From NCBI RefSeq assembly GCF_000812465.1, contig NZ_JWMA01000146.1:1-49990 (forward strand): a stretch of 49,990 nucleotides of DNA, read 5' to 3'. This document shows, piece by piece, positions 16,996 to 25,301 of the stretch. This DNA comes from Cupriavidus sp. IDO. GTDB lineage: Bacteria > Pseudomonadota > Gammaproteobacteria > Burkholderiales > Burkholderiaceae. Below the pieces are notes generated by a model. The model saw only the letters and a list, made by a program, of their open reading frames with translations, made no database searches and had not been told where the DNA came from. Position numbers and translations under genes: made by a program. Within the stretch, counting starts at the first letter, position 1. Each line of letters starts with the position of its first letter.

Positions 16996-17015
16996 ATTAT
17001 ATTGAAAAATATAAT
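16996..17015. promoter_or_regulatory. BigR operator candidate
   Basis: A perfect 7-bp inverted repeat ATTATAT / ATATAAT with a 6-base spacer (TGAAAA) sits in the middle of the 84-base bigR-blh divergent region. AT-rich dyads overlapping the promoters are characteristic of BigR boxes. The same bases would include -10-like elements of both promoters. Confidence 0.65.
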
Positions 17016-17053
17016 GTTTGTGAATAGAATGTGTTGCATCTGAGGAGGCAAGC

Positions 17054-17918
17054 ATGCACCCGACCATTCAACCGTTCTTCGACCCTGCGACCTGGACCGT
17101 GACCTATGTGGTCTATCAGGAGGGGCGCTCCGAGTGCGCCATCATTGACTCGGTGCTGGACTACGACCCCAAGGCGGGGCGGACATCCACGGCAAGTGCT
17201 GATAAGGTCATTGCGTTTGTGCGCGCACATGAACTACGTCTCGAGTGGATTCTCGAGACGCATGCGCACGCCGACCACCTGTCTGCCGCGCCGTACCTGA
17301 AACGCCATCTGGGTGGCCGGATAGCCATAGGCCAGAGCATTCGCCGTGTACAGGGAGTGTTCAAGAAACTCTTCAATCTGGAACCGGAGTTCCGGCTCGA
17401 CGGGTCGCAGTTCGACCATCTGTTTGACGACGGAGAAACGTTTGCCGTCGGCGGCCTGACGGGCAGGGCGATTCATGTGCCAGGGCATACACCCGCCGAC
17501 ATGGCTTACCAGATTGGGGATGCGGTGTTTGTCGGCGATACGTTGTTCATGCCGGACGTCGGCACTGCTCGCTGCGATTTCCCGGGCGGCGACGCGCACG
17601 AGTTGTATCGCTCCATCCGCAAGCTGCTGGACTTGCCGGCCGATACCCGGCTCTACATGTGCCATGACTATCCGCCCGAGTACCGTGGCCCGACATGGGA
17701 AACGACGGTGCGCGCTCAGCGCGAAGGCAATATTCACGTGCGTGACGGCGTGAGCCAGGAACAGTTCGTTGCGATGCGCCAGGCGCGCGACGCGACACTG
17801 GGGATGCCGATGCTGATTCTGCCGTCCCCCGGTGCAGGTCAATATCCGGGCCGGCGAGCTGCCGCCGCCCGATGTGAATGGCGTGCGCTATCTAAAAATC
17901 CCGCTTAATGTCATTTGA
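17054..17918 (+). pseudogene. blh: Blh/ETHE1-like persulfide dioxygenase with 3' frameshift
   Basis: This metallo-beta-lactamase-fold enzyme oxidises persulfide (glutathione persulfide) to sulfite. It shows His70, His72, Asp74 and His75 in ETHAHADH, a later metal His in VPGHTPAD, and the ETHE1/Blh segment VFVGDTLFMPDVGTARCDFP. The frame is normal to about residue 257 (LGMPMLILPS). There, extra C bases in the run at 17826-17830 change the frame and give a 27-residue unnatural tail ending at 17908. Read in the other frame, the expected end VQVNIRAGELPPPDVNGVRY...PLNVI continues to a stop at 17918. The core domain is complete, so the enzyme may still work, or this may be a sequencing error. Confidence 0.82.
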
Positions 17919-17927
17919 GCCAAGTCA

Positions 17928-18059
17928 GTGACCGACCATATATGCGACTCGGCCGTAAAGTACCTGCGCATTTACGGGAACATCGATGACGAAGCGATGG
18001 TTGCCCTGATGGTTGCCCGTCCGCTCGACGTATGCTTCAGCGGAATCGGCGCAAAATAG
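17928..18059 (+). CDS. Possible small protein, unidentified
   Basis: A 43-codon frame with a GTG start follows the end of blh (TDHICDSAVKYLRIYGNIDD then a short tail ending SGIGAK). I do not recognise it. It has no clear ribosome site. It lies beside an insertion-sequence remnant, so it may be a fragment of a larger lost gene. Confidence 0.2.
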   Translation: MTDHICDSAVKYLRIYGNIDDEAMVALMVARPLDVCFSGIGAK

Positions 18060-18194
18060 TTTATAAGCCACGCTTGGAGAGCCGCGTTTCCGCCAAGGCA
18101 GGCTCATCGCCCCAGCTCCGCATTCAGGGGGACACAGGCAAAAGGCTGCGGGCCTCCATTAAACGTCGCGTTGCCCCCAAAAAAAGCAGGTTAT

Positions 18195-18600
18195 TCAATG
18201 ATTTCCGGAGAATGCCGCCGGGACCGTAAGTAGGAAGTAGAGGCCATCGCGCGAGCCATAAGCCATACGCTTGATCACCTTGATCCGGCTGTTGATGCCT
18301 TCAACCAGATTGGGCCAGCGGGAGTGGGCCAAGATGCCCGCAGGTACGGCTTGCGCCGCCAGGCGAATTGGCACAGTGGCTCGATCTCGCTGCTTAAGGC
18401 GCGCTCGTACCAGTCCTGCCAGAAGCGCTTGGCATAGCCCCGATACCGGTAGTCCATTGACTGAGTCCAGTGACAAGCGGTGCCGCCGAGCTAGCGGCAA
18501 TGCCTTTGTGCCTGGCGGCAGCGCGACCCCATCACACATCCCACGGAACTGTGCGGTGGCAAACAATGTGCGTCGCGCCACTCGTAATTGTGCCTGATGC
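18195..18600 (-). mobile_element. ISL3-family transposase remnant, frameshifted
   Basis: Two overlapping minus-strand frames give the C-terminal end of an ISL3-type DDE transposase. One reads FWQDWYERALSSEIEPL and then FAWRRKPYLRA. The other continues with GILAHSRWPNLVEGINSRI, KVIKRMAYGSRDGLYFL and AAFSGNH. The match jumps between frames near 18345, and everything upstream is missing. No terminal inverted repeat could be fixed. It is inactive and marks a rearrangement between the sulfur module and the RraA locus. Confidence 0.68.
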
Positions 18601-18689
18601 GGTGCTTATACTCTTTAATCATTAGTTAAGACGTGCGGTACAGCGATTCTGCTGCGGCTACTCGATAGAGGTGACTGTTATCAGTGGGG

Positions 18690-18799
18690 CCAATCCGATT
18701 CGAAATCGTGGCTTGTGTAATGTGGAGCTTGTCGGCAGCGGCGCGAAAGCTACCCAACTGCACAACAAGGATGAAGCTCCCAAGAAGGCGACTATTCAT
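18690..18799 (-). pseudogene. LysR helix-turn-helix fragment
   Basis: A frame starting at 18799 encodes MNSRLLGSFILVVQLGSFRA then ADKLHITQATISNRI, the first ~37 residues of a LysR regulator including its recognition helix. It then runs into unrelated sequence (GPTDNSHLYRV...) and stops near 18630. The rest of the gene was lost, probably when the adjoining ISL3 element inserted or was deleted. Confidence 0.7.
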
Positions 18800-18855
18800 A
18801 TGAAGACAGAGCTCGGTTTCATGCCGCTGTGGCCTGACGCTGGCGCCAGAGCGTG

Positions 18856-19674
18856 TCAACTGCGCTCGGCGCCTGTGAGAAACCTATCGATGCGCCGCCA
18901 CATTTCCACTGGGTTAGAGTACATCGGAAAGTGGGCGCAATCACTTATCTCAGCAAGTTCTACGCCAGACTCTGCCAACAGCGGCAGGTAAGTCAAATGA
19001 CTGTTTTGCTCGCCGTACATGAACATCCGTGGGAAAGGAAGCGACAAGAACTTGTTCATGAGGGCACCGTGGTCCGACAAATGCACCATTGACGTCAAGA
19101 TGCCCGACACTGCCTGTGCACGAACCTTGTGACGGAGACTCGCGGCGTAGAGCGGCGAAGAGTACTGAGAGGAGTGCCAGTTCCGGTCGATGAACTCGTT
19201 GAAGAATGCTTGAGGGTCGTCAGCGGGGAAGTCCACAATCTGTCTGCTTAAAAAGCAGTCTTCCGGTGCGACATTACCTTCGATGTCGATGAAGCTCAAC
19301 ACGCGGTCAGGCAGTTCATGTGCGAGCATCAGCGCAGTGAGTCCGCCCATGGAGTGCCCGACCAAGTGGAAACGGTCGATACCCGCATGAGCCAGCATTG
19401 CTTTGGCTGTCTCAACCAGAAAGGGAATGCTGACCTTCCGAAGGTCACCACAGGCCGTTTCCCCGCAGCCAGGCGCGTCATATGCAAGGAACGGACGGCC
19501 CGCGAAGGCACGATTGATGGCGATGTCCGCGTAGTCTTCTTTCGTCGAGCCGAACCCGTGCAAGAACACGATTGGCGCGAGGTCGCCCTGACGACCAATG
19601 GCCGCGATTTTGAGCGCTACGCCGTCTACCTCAAGTGCTATGGTTTCCTTCCGGGTATCTCTGTTCATCGTCAT
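18856..19674 (-). CDS. Alpha/beta hydrolase
   Basis: This 272-residue hydrolase has the oxyanion motif FLHGFGSTKED, the nucleophile Ser108 in GHSMGG, and His249 in SDCAHFPMY as the catalytic histidine. A candidate acid is Glu222 or a nearby residue. A lid region lies between residues ~135 and 200. The start at 19674 follows the usual N-terminal strand; the frame extends ~27 codons further but with no ribosome site. It lies 140 bases downstream of the aminotransferase in the same direction and may be its last operon partner, cleaving an ester, lactone or C-C bond. The substrate is unknown. Confidence 0.78.
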   Translation of the reverse strand: MTMNRDTRKETIALEVDGVALKIAAIGRQGDLAPIVFLHGFGSTKEDYADIAINRAFAGRPFLAYDAPGCGETACGDLRKVSIPFLVETAKAMLAHAGIDRFHLVGHSMGGLTALMLAHELPDRVLSFIDIEGNVAPEDCFLSRQIVDFPADDPQAFFNEFIDRNWHSSQYSSPLYAASLRHKVRAQAVSGILTSMVHLSDHGALMNKFLSLPFPRMFMYGEQNSHLTYLPLLAESGVELAEISDCAHFPMYSNPVEMWRRIDRFLTGAERS

Positions 19675-19814
19675 TGTAGGGATGATGGTTTGATTCTTAG
19701 TCGACTGTGGCACCTGACAGCTTGACGGCCTCAATCGTGCGACCCTGGCCAACACGAAGTATTTTTATATTGCGAAGCAGGGCCAGAGTTATCGCTGACC
19801 CTGCCCCTTTTGCC

Positions 19815-21029
19815 TCAACTAAGAGACAGGCAATACTGACGAATGGCTTCGCACGCCTTGCGCAGGGACTCATTGTCCAAGGCATATGCGATGCGGATGT
19901 ATGGTCCAAGTCCGAAAGCTGAACCGTGCACCACGGCGACGTTTGCTTCTTCGAGCAGAGCGAGCGCAACGTCCTCGTCCGTACGCAGCAGGGTGCCACC
20001 AGGTGTGGTTTTGCCAAGCAGACCCTTGCAAGATGCAAACGCGTAGAACGCGCCGCCCGGCACAGCACAGCTAAGTCCCGGCGTGTTGTTCAGCAGGTCC
20101 ACCATCATGTCCCGGCGAGCCTGGAATACGGCCTTCGAGTCGTGGATGAAATCCTGGGGGCCTTCGAGCGCGGCGAGCGCGGCGTGCTGCGAGATTGAGG
20201 ATGCCCCAGAGGTTTGCTGGCCTTGCAGCTTCTCCATCGCCTCGAGCAACCATGCCGGTCCAGTACCGAAGCCGATGCGCCACCCCGTCATGGCATACGC
20301 CTTGGAGACGCCATTCATCGTCAGCGTGCGGTCCTTGAGGCGCGGTTCCACTTGGGCCATCGTATGGAACTTTGCACCGTCGAAGGTCAGGTGCTCGTAG
20401 ATGTCGTCCGACAGCACCAGTATGTGAGGATGAGCCAACAGTACTTCGGCCAGGCCGGACAATTCTGCTTGCGAGTAGACGGCGCCAGTCGGATTCGATG
20501 GGGAGTTAAGAATCAGCCAGCGGGTCTGCGGCGTGATAGCATTGCTCAACGCGCTAGGCGTCAGTTTGAAGCCTACATCGGCGCCGCACCGTACGACCAC
20601 GGGTGTAGCGCCGCACAGTTGAACCATCTCGGGATAGCTCACCCAGTACGGAGCGGGAACGATGACCTCGTCACCGCCGTTCAACGTGGCGGCCAAGGCA
20701 TTGTAGATGACCTGCTTGCCGCCCGAACAGACGATGGTGTCTTGCCAACTGACATCGAGTCCGTTCTCGCTTTTGAACTTCTCCGCGATGGCTTCCCGTA
20801 GAGCACGCAGTCCGGCTACCTGTGTGTAGCGGGTATGGCCGCTGCGAATTGCCCCGATAGCCGCCTCACAAATGTGACTCGGCGTGTCGAAGTCGGGCTC
20901 TCCGGCACTCAGGGAGATGATTTTTGCACCGGCCGCACGCCTGGCGGCGACGCGGTCCATCATGCGGTACGTGGCCGACGGCTGGGCGTTGGCAAGATTC
21001 ACGTTTAAGCGCTGTTGCTCGGCTGTCAT
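19815..21029 (-). CDS. Class I aminotransferase (AspC/aromatic type)
   Basis: This 404-residue pyridoxal-phosphate enzyme has the family landmarks: Asn179 in LNSPSNPTG, the SDDIYEHL acid and Tyr211, the Schiff-base Lys243 in NGVSKAYAMTGWRIG, and a C-terminal Arg in GPYIRIAYA that binds the carboxylate of the amino acid. It is full length. The ATG overlaps the upstream rraA-like gene by 4 bases, so it is translationally coupled to it. With two aldolase-like partners, transamination of a 4-hydroxyglutamate-type amino acid to a 4-hydroxy-2-oxo acid for aldol cleavage is an attractive inference. Confidence 0.87.
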   Translation of the reverse strand: MTAEQQRLNVNLANAQPSATYRMMDRVAARRAAGAKIISLSAGEPDFDTPSHICEAAIGAIRSGHTRYTQVAGLRALREAIAEKFKSENGLDVSWQDTIVCSGGKQVIYNALAATLNGGDEVIVPAPYWVSYPEMVQLCGATPVVVRCGADVGFKLTPSALSNAITPQTRWLILNSPSNPTGAVYSQAELSGLAEVLLAHPHILVLSDDIYEHLTFDGAKFHTMAQVEPRLKDRTLTMNGVSKAYAMTGWRIGFGTGPAWLLEAMEKLQGQQTSGASSISQHAALAALEGPQDFIHDSKAVFQARRDMMVDLLNNTPGLSCAVPGGAFYAFASCKGLLGKTTPGGTLLRTDEDVALALLEEANVAVVHGSAFGLGPYIRIAYALDNESLRKACEAIRQYCLSLS

Positions 21030-21685
21030 CACGCCTTCCTCTGCAAGGTGTGGTAGCCAAGAGCTTCACGAGCTTCGCCCAGCGTCTTGCCGTCGGCAAT
21101 GTGCTCGCGAATCTGCGATTCGACGTCCTCAATTTTGCGAGCAAGTTCAGCGACTTCCTTTGCCCGCTCGCGCGGGATAACGACAACGCCATTGGCGTCT
21201 GCCACGACAATGTCGCGAGCACAAACGCGGGCGGTTCCCACAGACACCGGCGTGTTCACGGATTCAACCTGCACGCGGTCCTTGCCGGTACGCATGAACC
21301 GGCCGCGCGTAAAGAGCGGATAGCCGTCGCCGAGCGCCTTCGTCACGTCGCGGCAAACGCCGTCAATCACGGTTCCGGCGATGCCGCGGGCGCCTGCGTA
21401 CTGCGTCATGATGTCGCCCCACACCGTGCAATCGGTACGGCCGTCATTGTCGATGACGACGATGTCGCCGGGCTGCACGTCGTCGATGAAGTCACCGACA
21501 GTACCTGGAGGCGTGCTAGCGGACACGTACTTGACAGTGAAGGCGGGGCCGACCACAGGCTTGCGATAGTTGTCCAGAGGGGCAATATCCAGGCATTGAC
21601 CGGGAAGTCCGAGGCGGTCCATCGCGTCAGATACGCCGGGGGTGTCCAAGTCCGCGAAAAGGGCTACCAGTTCCTTGTCAGTCAT
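21029..21685 (-). CDS. RraA-family protein, HMG aldolase-like (copy 1)
   Basis: This 218-residue protein has the RraA/4-hydroxy-4-methyl-2-oxoglutarate aldolase fold. Arg112-Asp113 in VIDGVCRDV matches the Arg-Asp pair that binds substrate and Mg in HMG/oxaloacetate aldolases; GDIVVIDNDG precedes it. The family cleaves 4-hydroxy-2-oxo acids to pyruvate plus a second oxo acid. The real start at 21685 has AGGAAG upstream; the longer frame runs antisense. It overlaps its neighbours by 4 bases on both sides (ATGA), sitting in the middle of a tight three-gene unit. RraA proteins proper inhibit RNase E, but a catabolic location argues for an enzyme. Confidence 0.85.
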   Translation of the reverse strand: MTDKELVALFADLDTPGVSDAMDRLGLPGQCLDIAPLDNYRKPVVGPAFTVKYVSASTPPGTVGDFIDDVQPGDIVVIDNDGRTDCTVWGDIMTQYAGARGIAGTVIDGVCRDVTKALGDGYPLFTRGRFMRTGKDRVQVESVNTPVSVGTARVCARDIVVADANGVVVIPRERAKEVAELARKIEDVESQIREHIADGKTLGEAREALGYHTLQRKA

Positions 21686-22350
21686 TTTGCTTCCTTGCTG
21701 TTGATGGCCTCGAATTCCTTGTCGTGCATGACTTCCTCGACAGAGCGTCCAGAACGCACGGCCTGCACCATGCCGTCCTGACGACGAGCAATGCGTTCGC
21801 CCAGGTTGAGCACTTCTTCGATTCGATTTGCGGGGACGAAGACGGTGCCGCAACGGTCTGCGATGACATAGTCGTCCTCGGTGACCACCACACCCGCGAA
21901 CGTTACGAGCTTCCCGGAGTCGACTTGCACCACGCGGTTGCGCGCGCTAATCATCGTGACGCCGCGGCCGAAGACGGGATACCCAATGGATTCGCTGCCT
22001 TCAATGTCGCGACTCACACCGTCAATGACCGAGCCTCGTACTTTCTTTGCTGCAGACGCGTTGGCGAGGATGTCACCCCAGCACGAGATTCCTTCTTGGC
22101 CACCGGCGATGACGAGAATGCGGTCGTCCGTTTGAATTTGTGCAACGACCGGCGTGATGAGATGCACGGTCGGCTTTGCATCGGTCTTGGGGCCAAGCTG
22201 AATGGTGCTCGCACGGCCAACAATCTTTGGGCAATCCCAGAGAGGCAGAATGCCAAAGGTCGCGCCAGGGAGGTTCAGGAAGTCCAGAGCGTCCGAAACG
22301 GTGTTGGTATCGAACGATGCAAGGCGGTCCAGTAGAGAGGAAGTACTCAT
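21682..22350 (-). CDS. RraA-family protein, HMG aldolase-like (copy 2)
   Basis: This 222-residue protein is the first gene of the minus-strand unit. The key Arg114-Asp115 pair is present in VIDGVSRDI. The preceding segment is IAGGQEGISCWGDIL, where copies 1 and 3 have a more typical acidic strand, so its pocket differs. It is only distantly similar to copy 1. The two may form a mixed oligomer, since RraA-fold proteins are trimers or hexamers, or may be separate enzymes. The gene is divergent from a LysR regulator across 106 bases. Confidence 0.82.
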   Translation of the reverse strand: MSTSSLLDRLASFDTNTVSDALDFLNLPGATFGILPLWDCPKIVGRASTIQLGPKTDAKPTVHLITPVVAQIQTDDRILVIAGGQEGISCWGDILANASAAKKVRGSVIDGVSRDIEGSESIGYPVFGRGVTMISARNRVVQVDSGKLVTFAGVVVTEDDYVIADRCGTVFVPANRIEEVLNLGERIARRQDGMVQAVRSGRSVEEVMHDKEFEAINSKEAK

Positions 22351-22398
22351 GATGAGAGGGGGTGTTGGGTTGCCATGGCCTTACTGTCCGCGCTAGAG

Positions 22399-22418
22399 TT
22401 CGAAATGTAAATTCCGAA
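22399..22418. promoter_or_regulatory. LysR-type operator candidate
   Basis: TTCGAAAT-GTAA-ATTCCGAA is a 20-base dyad with 7 of 8 arm bases matched. It lies in the centre of the region between the divergent rraA-like gene and lysR. Its size and position suit a LysR activator binding site. Confidence 0.5.
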
Positions 22419-22456
22419 TCCAGTAACCTTTCCATACGCCAAACCTATCAATCGTC

Positions 22457-23389
22457 ATGATTAACTTCAGACTTGTTCGGCACCTCTATCTCTTCCTCGC
22501 GGTGGCGGAAGAGGGAAATTTTGGGCGTGCTGCAAGGCGGCTGGGGATGTCTCAGCCCCCACTTACTGAGCAGATTCAAGTTCTGGAACAGGCGCTCAAG
22601 GTGAAGCTCTTTGAGCGCGGCAGGAAGGGTGCGACTCTGACTCCAATTGGGTCGGCAATTCTGCCTGCGGTTCGGAAGTTTGCAGAGCAACTGGACCGAC
22701 TAGAACTGGCCGTGCAAGAGGCAATCGCAGGCAGCACCGGCGTGCTATCCATCGGCGCCATTTCTTCTGCGCTGGTTGATACGCTGCCAGCTCTAATTGA
22801 TGAGCTTGGAAGGAGATTCCCTCAGTTGACGGTCTCAGTCACGGAGATAGATAGCGTCGATGCAGTGCCAGCGCTTGAGCGGGGCGACATCGACCTGGCT
22901 TTTGCTCGCCTTGAAGGCAATATGGGGACAACAATTGATGCGATTCCACTAAAGCAGGACCGCCTGGCGGTTGCCCTGCCGAAGACCCATAGGTTTGCGG
23001 ACATGCCCAGGGTTCGCCTTGCAAGCCTGGCGGAAGAGCCCTTTGTCATCTTCTCGCGCGGGGTCAGTCCGACGTACTTTGACAGCATCATCGCAACATG
23101 TCGCGCTGCGGGCTTTTCGCCCCGGATACTCCACGAAGTACGAACTGTTGCCACGCAGGTAGCTTTTGTCGGATGTGGGCAGGGTATTGCGCTTGTGCCG
23201 TCATCCATGAAGAAGGCCGCTCCAGGGAGTGTAGTTGTCCGCCCTTTGAAGGAGGCGGTCAATGTAGTTACCACCGCCATGGCCTGGTCGAAAAGCCGGC
23301 AGAGTCCTGCAGTCGAAGCTGCTATCGACATCCTGTCGAGTGGCAAAGTGGTCACAACTCGGCAGCGGCAGCCGCGCCAGGCGGGATAG
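22457..23389 (+). CDS. LysR-type transcriptional regulator
   Basis: This 310-residue regulator has an N-terminal helix-turn-helix (FGRAARRLGMSQPPLTEQIQVLEQAL) and an effector domain of the BenM/CatM/GltC sort (GVLSIGAISSALVDTLPALI; PLKQDRLAVALPKTHRF). It is divergent from the minus-strand rraA-rraA-aminotransferase unit and only 9 bases ahead of the frame of the third rraA-like gene. It thus stands at the centre of the locus and is likely its activator. Confidence 0.9.
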   Translation: MINFRLVRHLYLFLAVAEEGNFGRAARRLGMSQPPLTEQIQVLEQALKVKLFERGRKGATLTPIGSAILPAVRKFAEQLDRLELAVQEAIAGSTGVLSIGAISSALVDTLPALIDELGRRFPQLTVSVTEIDSVDAVPALERGDIDLAFARLEGNMGTTIDAIPLKQDRLAVALPKTHRFADMPRVRLASLAEEPFVIFSRGVSPTYFDSIIATCRAAGFSPRILHEVRTVATQVAFVGCGQGIALVPSSMKKAAPGSVVVRPLKEAVNVVTTAMAWSKSRQSPAVEAAIDILSSGKVVTTRQRQPRQAG

Positions 23390-23509
23390 GGTGTTCAAAT
23401 GCTATCCATAGGTTTGGCGTATCAAATCGATTCGGTATTTGGAATTTACAGCCCCGTGATGTTGCCCGAGAGTTCAGATATTCCCAGCGATTCTTTCCAG
23501 GAGACTCTT

Positions 23510-24178
23510 GTGGCAACGTCCAACCTCACCGTCAATCCCGTTCCGGCTCTAGCGCCGCTCGAAGTCATCGAGGCCTTTCGGAACGTGGTGACTCCACACA
23601 TCAGCGACAACCTGCAGCGCCTTTCCGGCGTGACAGGTCTGAAGCGGTTCAACCGTAGCCGAAAGCTGGTCGGCACCGCTATCACGGTCAAGGCTCGGCC
23701 TGGGGACAATCTGCTGATTTACAAAGCCTTGATGGAGTTGCAACCAGGCCATGTTCTGGTCGTCGACGGGGGTGGAGATTGTACGAACGCGCTGGTTGGT
23801 GAGCTCATCATGCAATACGCAGCGGCGCGGGGCTGTGCAGGCTTTGTTCTGGATGGAGCCATCCGCGACACGGCGGCGTTCTATGAGTCAGATTTTCCTT
23901 GCTTCGCGAGGGACGTCAGCCATCGAGGGCCCTACAAAATGGGTCCGGGTGCAATGAATGTTCCGGTGTCGATTGGCGGCCAGATTGTCTCCCCCGGCGA
24001 CGTTGTTGTTGGAGATGAGGATGGCGTGGTCGCATTTCCTGTATCTCAGGCAGATGCGCTCCTGGAGGCAGTCGGCGTAATTGCGAAGAACGAGGAGAAA
24101 ATCATGGCCGAAATTGCGACAGGAGTGAGAGAGCAAGAATGGCTTCGCAAGGTGCTCGAGCCCTATGGACTGTACTGA
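23510..24178 (+). CDS. RraA-family protein, HMG aldolase-like (copy 3)
   Basis: This 222-residue protein has the most canonical sequence of the three. GHVLVVDGGGDCTNALVGE is followed by Arg119-Asp120 in VLDGAIRDT. I chose the GTG at 23510, which has AGGAG six bases upstream, over a frame start 111 bases earlier that would add 37 residues with no counterpart in the family. It is co-directional with the lysR gene and probably co-transcribed. As an aldolase it would release pyruvate from a 4-hydroxy-2-oxo acid. Confidence 0.85.
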   Translation: MATSNLTVNPVPALAPLEVIEAFRNVVTPHISDNLQRLSGVTGLKRFNRSRKLVGTAITVKARPGDNLLIYKALMELQPGHVLVVDGGGDCTNALVGELIMQYAAARGCAGFVLDGAIRDTAAFYESDFPCFARDVSHRGPYKMGPGAMNVPVSIGGQIVSPGDVVVGDEDGVVAFPVSQADALLEAVGVIAKNEEKIMAEIATGVREQEWLRKVLEPYGLY

Positions 24179-24316
24179 ATCGGCACAACAAGGGACATCA
24201 CTGCGGAGGTTCTTTCACATGCTCTGAAGATACAAACTGGCCCGAGACGAGCCGGTCCGGTCAGAGCTACTTGAGAGTGTGCGGTCATCGAGGGAGACAC
24301 CACATGATGCGCCTTC

Positions 24317-24472
24317 ATGGGAGCAGGCGTGAAAGCGCGGATGAAAAAGCGATTTCAAGATGCGGACCATGCGCTGACCGCCATCTCGATAGTCGGCTTG
24401 GTGCTCGGAGTCATTGGATTCGCACTCGTGATCGTTGGAGTCATACTCCACCACACTTCCAGAGGTTCATAG
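24317..24472 (+). CDS. Small single-span membrane protein
   Basis: A 51-codon frame has a basic N-terminus (MGAGVKARMKKRFQDADHAL) and then one strongly hydrophobic helix (AISIVGLVLGVIGFALVIVG), ending HHTSRGS. This positive-inside layout is what a real small inner-membrane protein looks like. The start may be the ATG at 24317 or the GTG at 24329, which follows GGGAGC. I do not recognise a family. Confidence 0.5.
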   Translation: MGAGVKARMKKRFQDADHALTAISIVGLVLGVIGFALVIVGVILHHTSRGS

Positions 24473-24635
24473 GCAGCACGGTTACCTGAAGCTTCGTAGC
24501 CCGACACAACCGCTGTTGGGCGCTGTTCGGTCAGGCTTCACATAGGCTGATAACATCATCAGGTGGCGTCCGCAGGTCAGTCGCCTGAGCCCTCGTTCGG
24601 GTCTCTAAACCGTAACTTCTGCAGGAAGGTGTTCC

Positions 24636-25025
24636 ATGGATGTACAGCAACTCATTTCTGAATTTCTCGCTTCCGAGCACGGGAGCCAGGCTGCCCAGGC
24701 GCTGGCAGCTCAGGGCATCGGTGCCGATGACGCCCAGCAGATGCTGAGCCAAGCGGCGGAGACAGCGCATGCCCACGCTGAGGAACAGAATGCCGGTCTG
24801 ATGGGCGAGCATCCGGGTAGGAGCTTTTTTGCCGCTTTCGCCGCAGGACTGGTCCGGGGCGACGGGTTTTTCAAATCCTTGGCGGAGGGCGGGGAGGGTA
24901 TCCTGGCCGGCCGAGTCGCAGAGTCTCTGGCGGCGAAAATGGGCATTGACCCGTCCACCGCATCGACCGTGGCTGCTGCCGCTACTCCGTATCTCGTGGC
25001 GTTCCTGAAGGAAAAGCTCGCCTGA
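24636..25025 (+). CDS. Conserved-looking hypothetical protein, 129 aa
   Basis: A clear AGGAAGG ribosome site precedes the ATG. The protein is rich in Ala and Gln, with a helical N-terminus (LISEFLASEHGSQAAQALAA, then GIGADDAQQMLSQAAETAHA). A glycine-bearing centre follows (FFAAFAAGLVRGDGFFKSLA) and an Ala-rich C-terminal helix. It resembles DUF937/YidB-like proteins in composition, but I cannot assign it firmly. It has no signal peptide. It stands alone at the start of the accessory region. Confidence 0.7.
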   Translation: MDVQQLISEFLASEHGSQAAQALAAQGIGADDAQQMLSQAAETAHAHAEEQNAGLMGEHPGRSFFAAFAAGLVRGDGFFKSLAEGGEGILAGRVAESLAAKMGIDPSTASTVAAAATPYLVAFLKEKLA

Positions 25026-25223
25026 GACCCCAGCAGTCCAGCATGGTTGGGGGCTGGCCGGCCTCCCAACCTAACCTGGCGGGCCTCGGCGCCTCGCCCA
25101 GTATTCATCGACGTCGTCGATGTCTGTCGAGCGTCTTCACCGCGCGGGTACACATGCCACAACAGAGATGTAGACGGGAGGGTACATCTGGGTTGCCGTC
25201 GTTGCAGCTTAGCCAGCTTGGCG

Positions 25224-25293
25224 GTAATTGCCGAGTACGAGGTCACGGTTGATGAAATTACTTCCAAACGTTGCCGTCGGCGGCCAATCAGCT
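25224..25293 (+). pseudogene. H-NS-like gene fragment
   Basis: Within an otherwise meaningless frame the bases encode VIAEYEVTVDEITSKRCRRR, which matches the linker region LMAEYELTVDDIAPKRRRGR of the intact H-NS protein encoded 700 bases further right. Neither the N-terminal oligomerisation part nor the C-terminal DNA-binding motif survives. It is a short relic of a duplicated hns gene. Confidence 0.65.
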
Positions 25294-25301
25294 GGTGGTC
25301 T

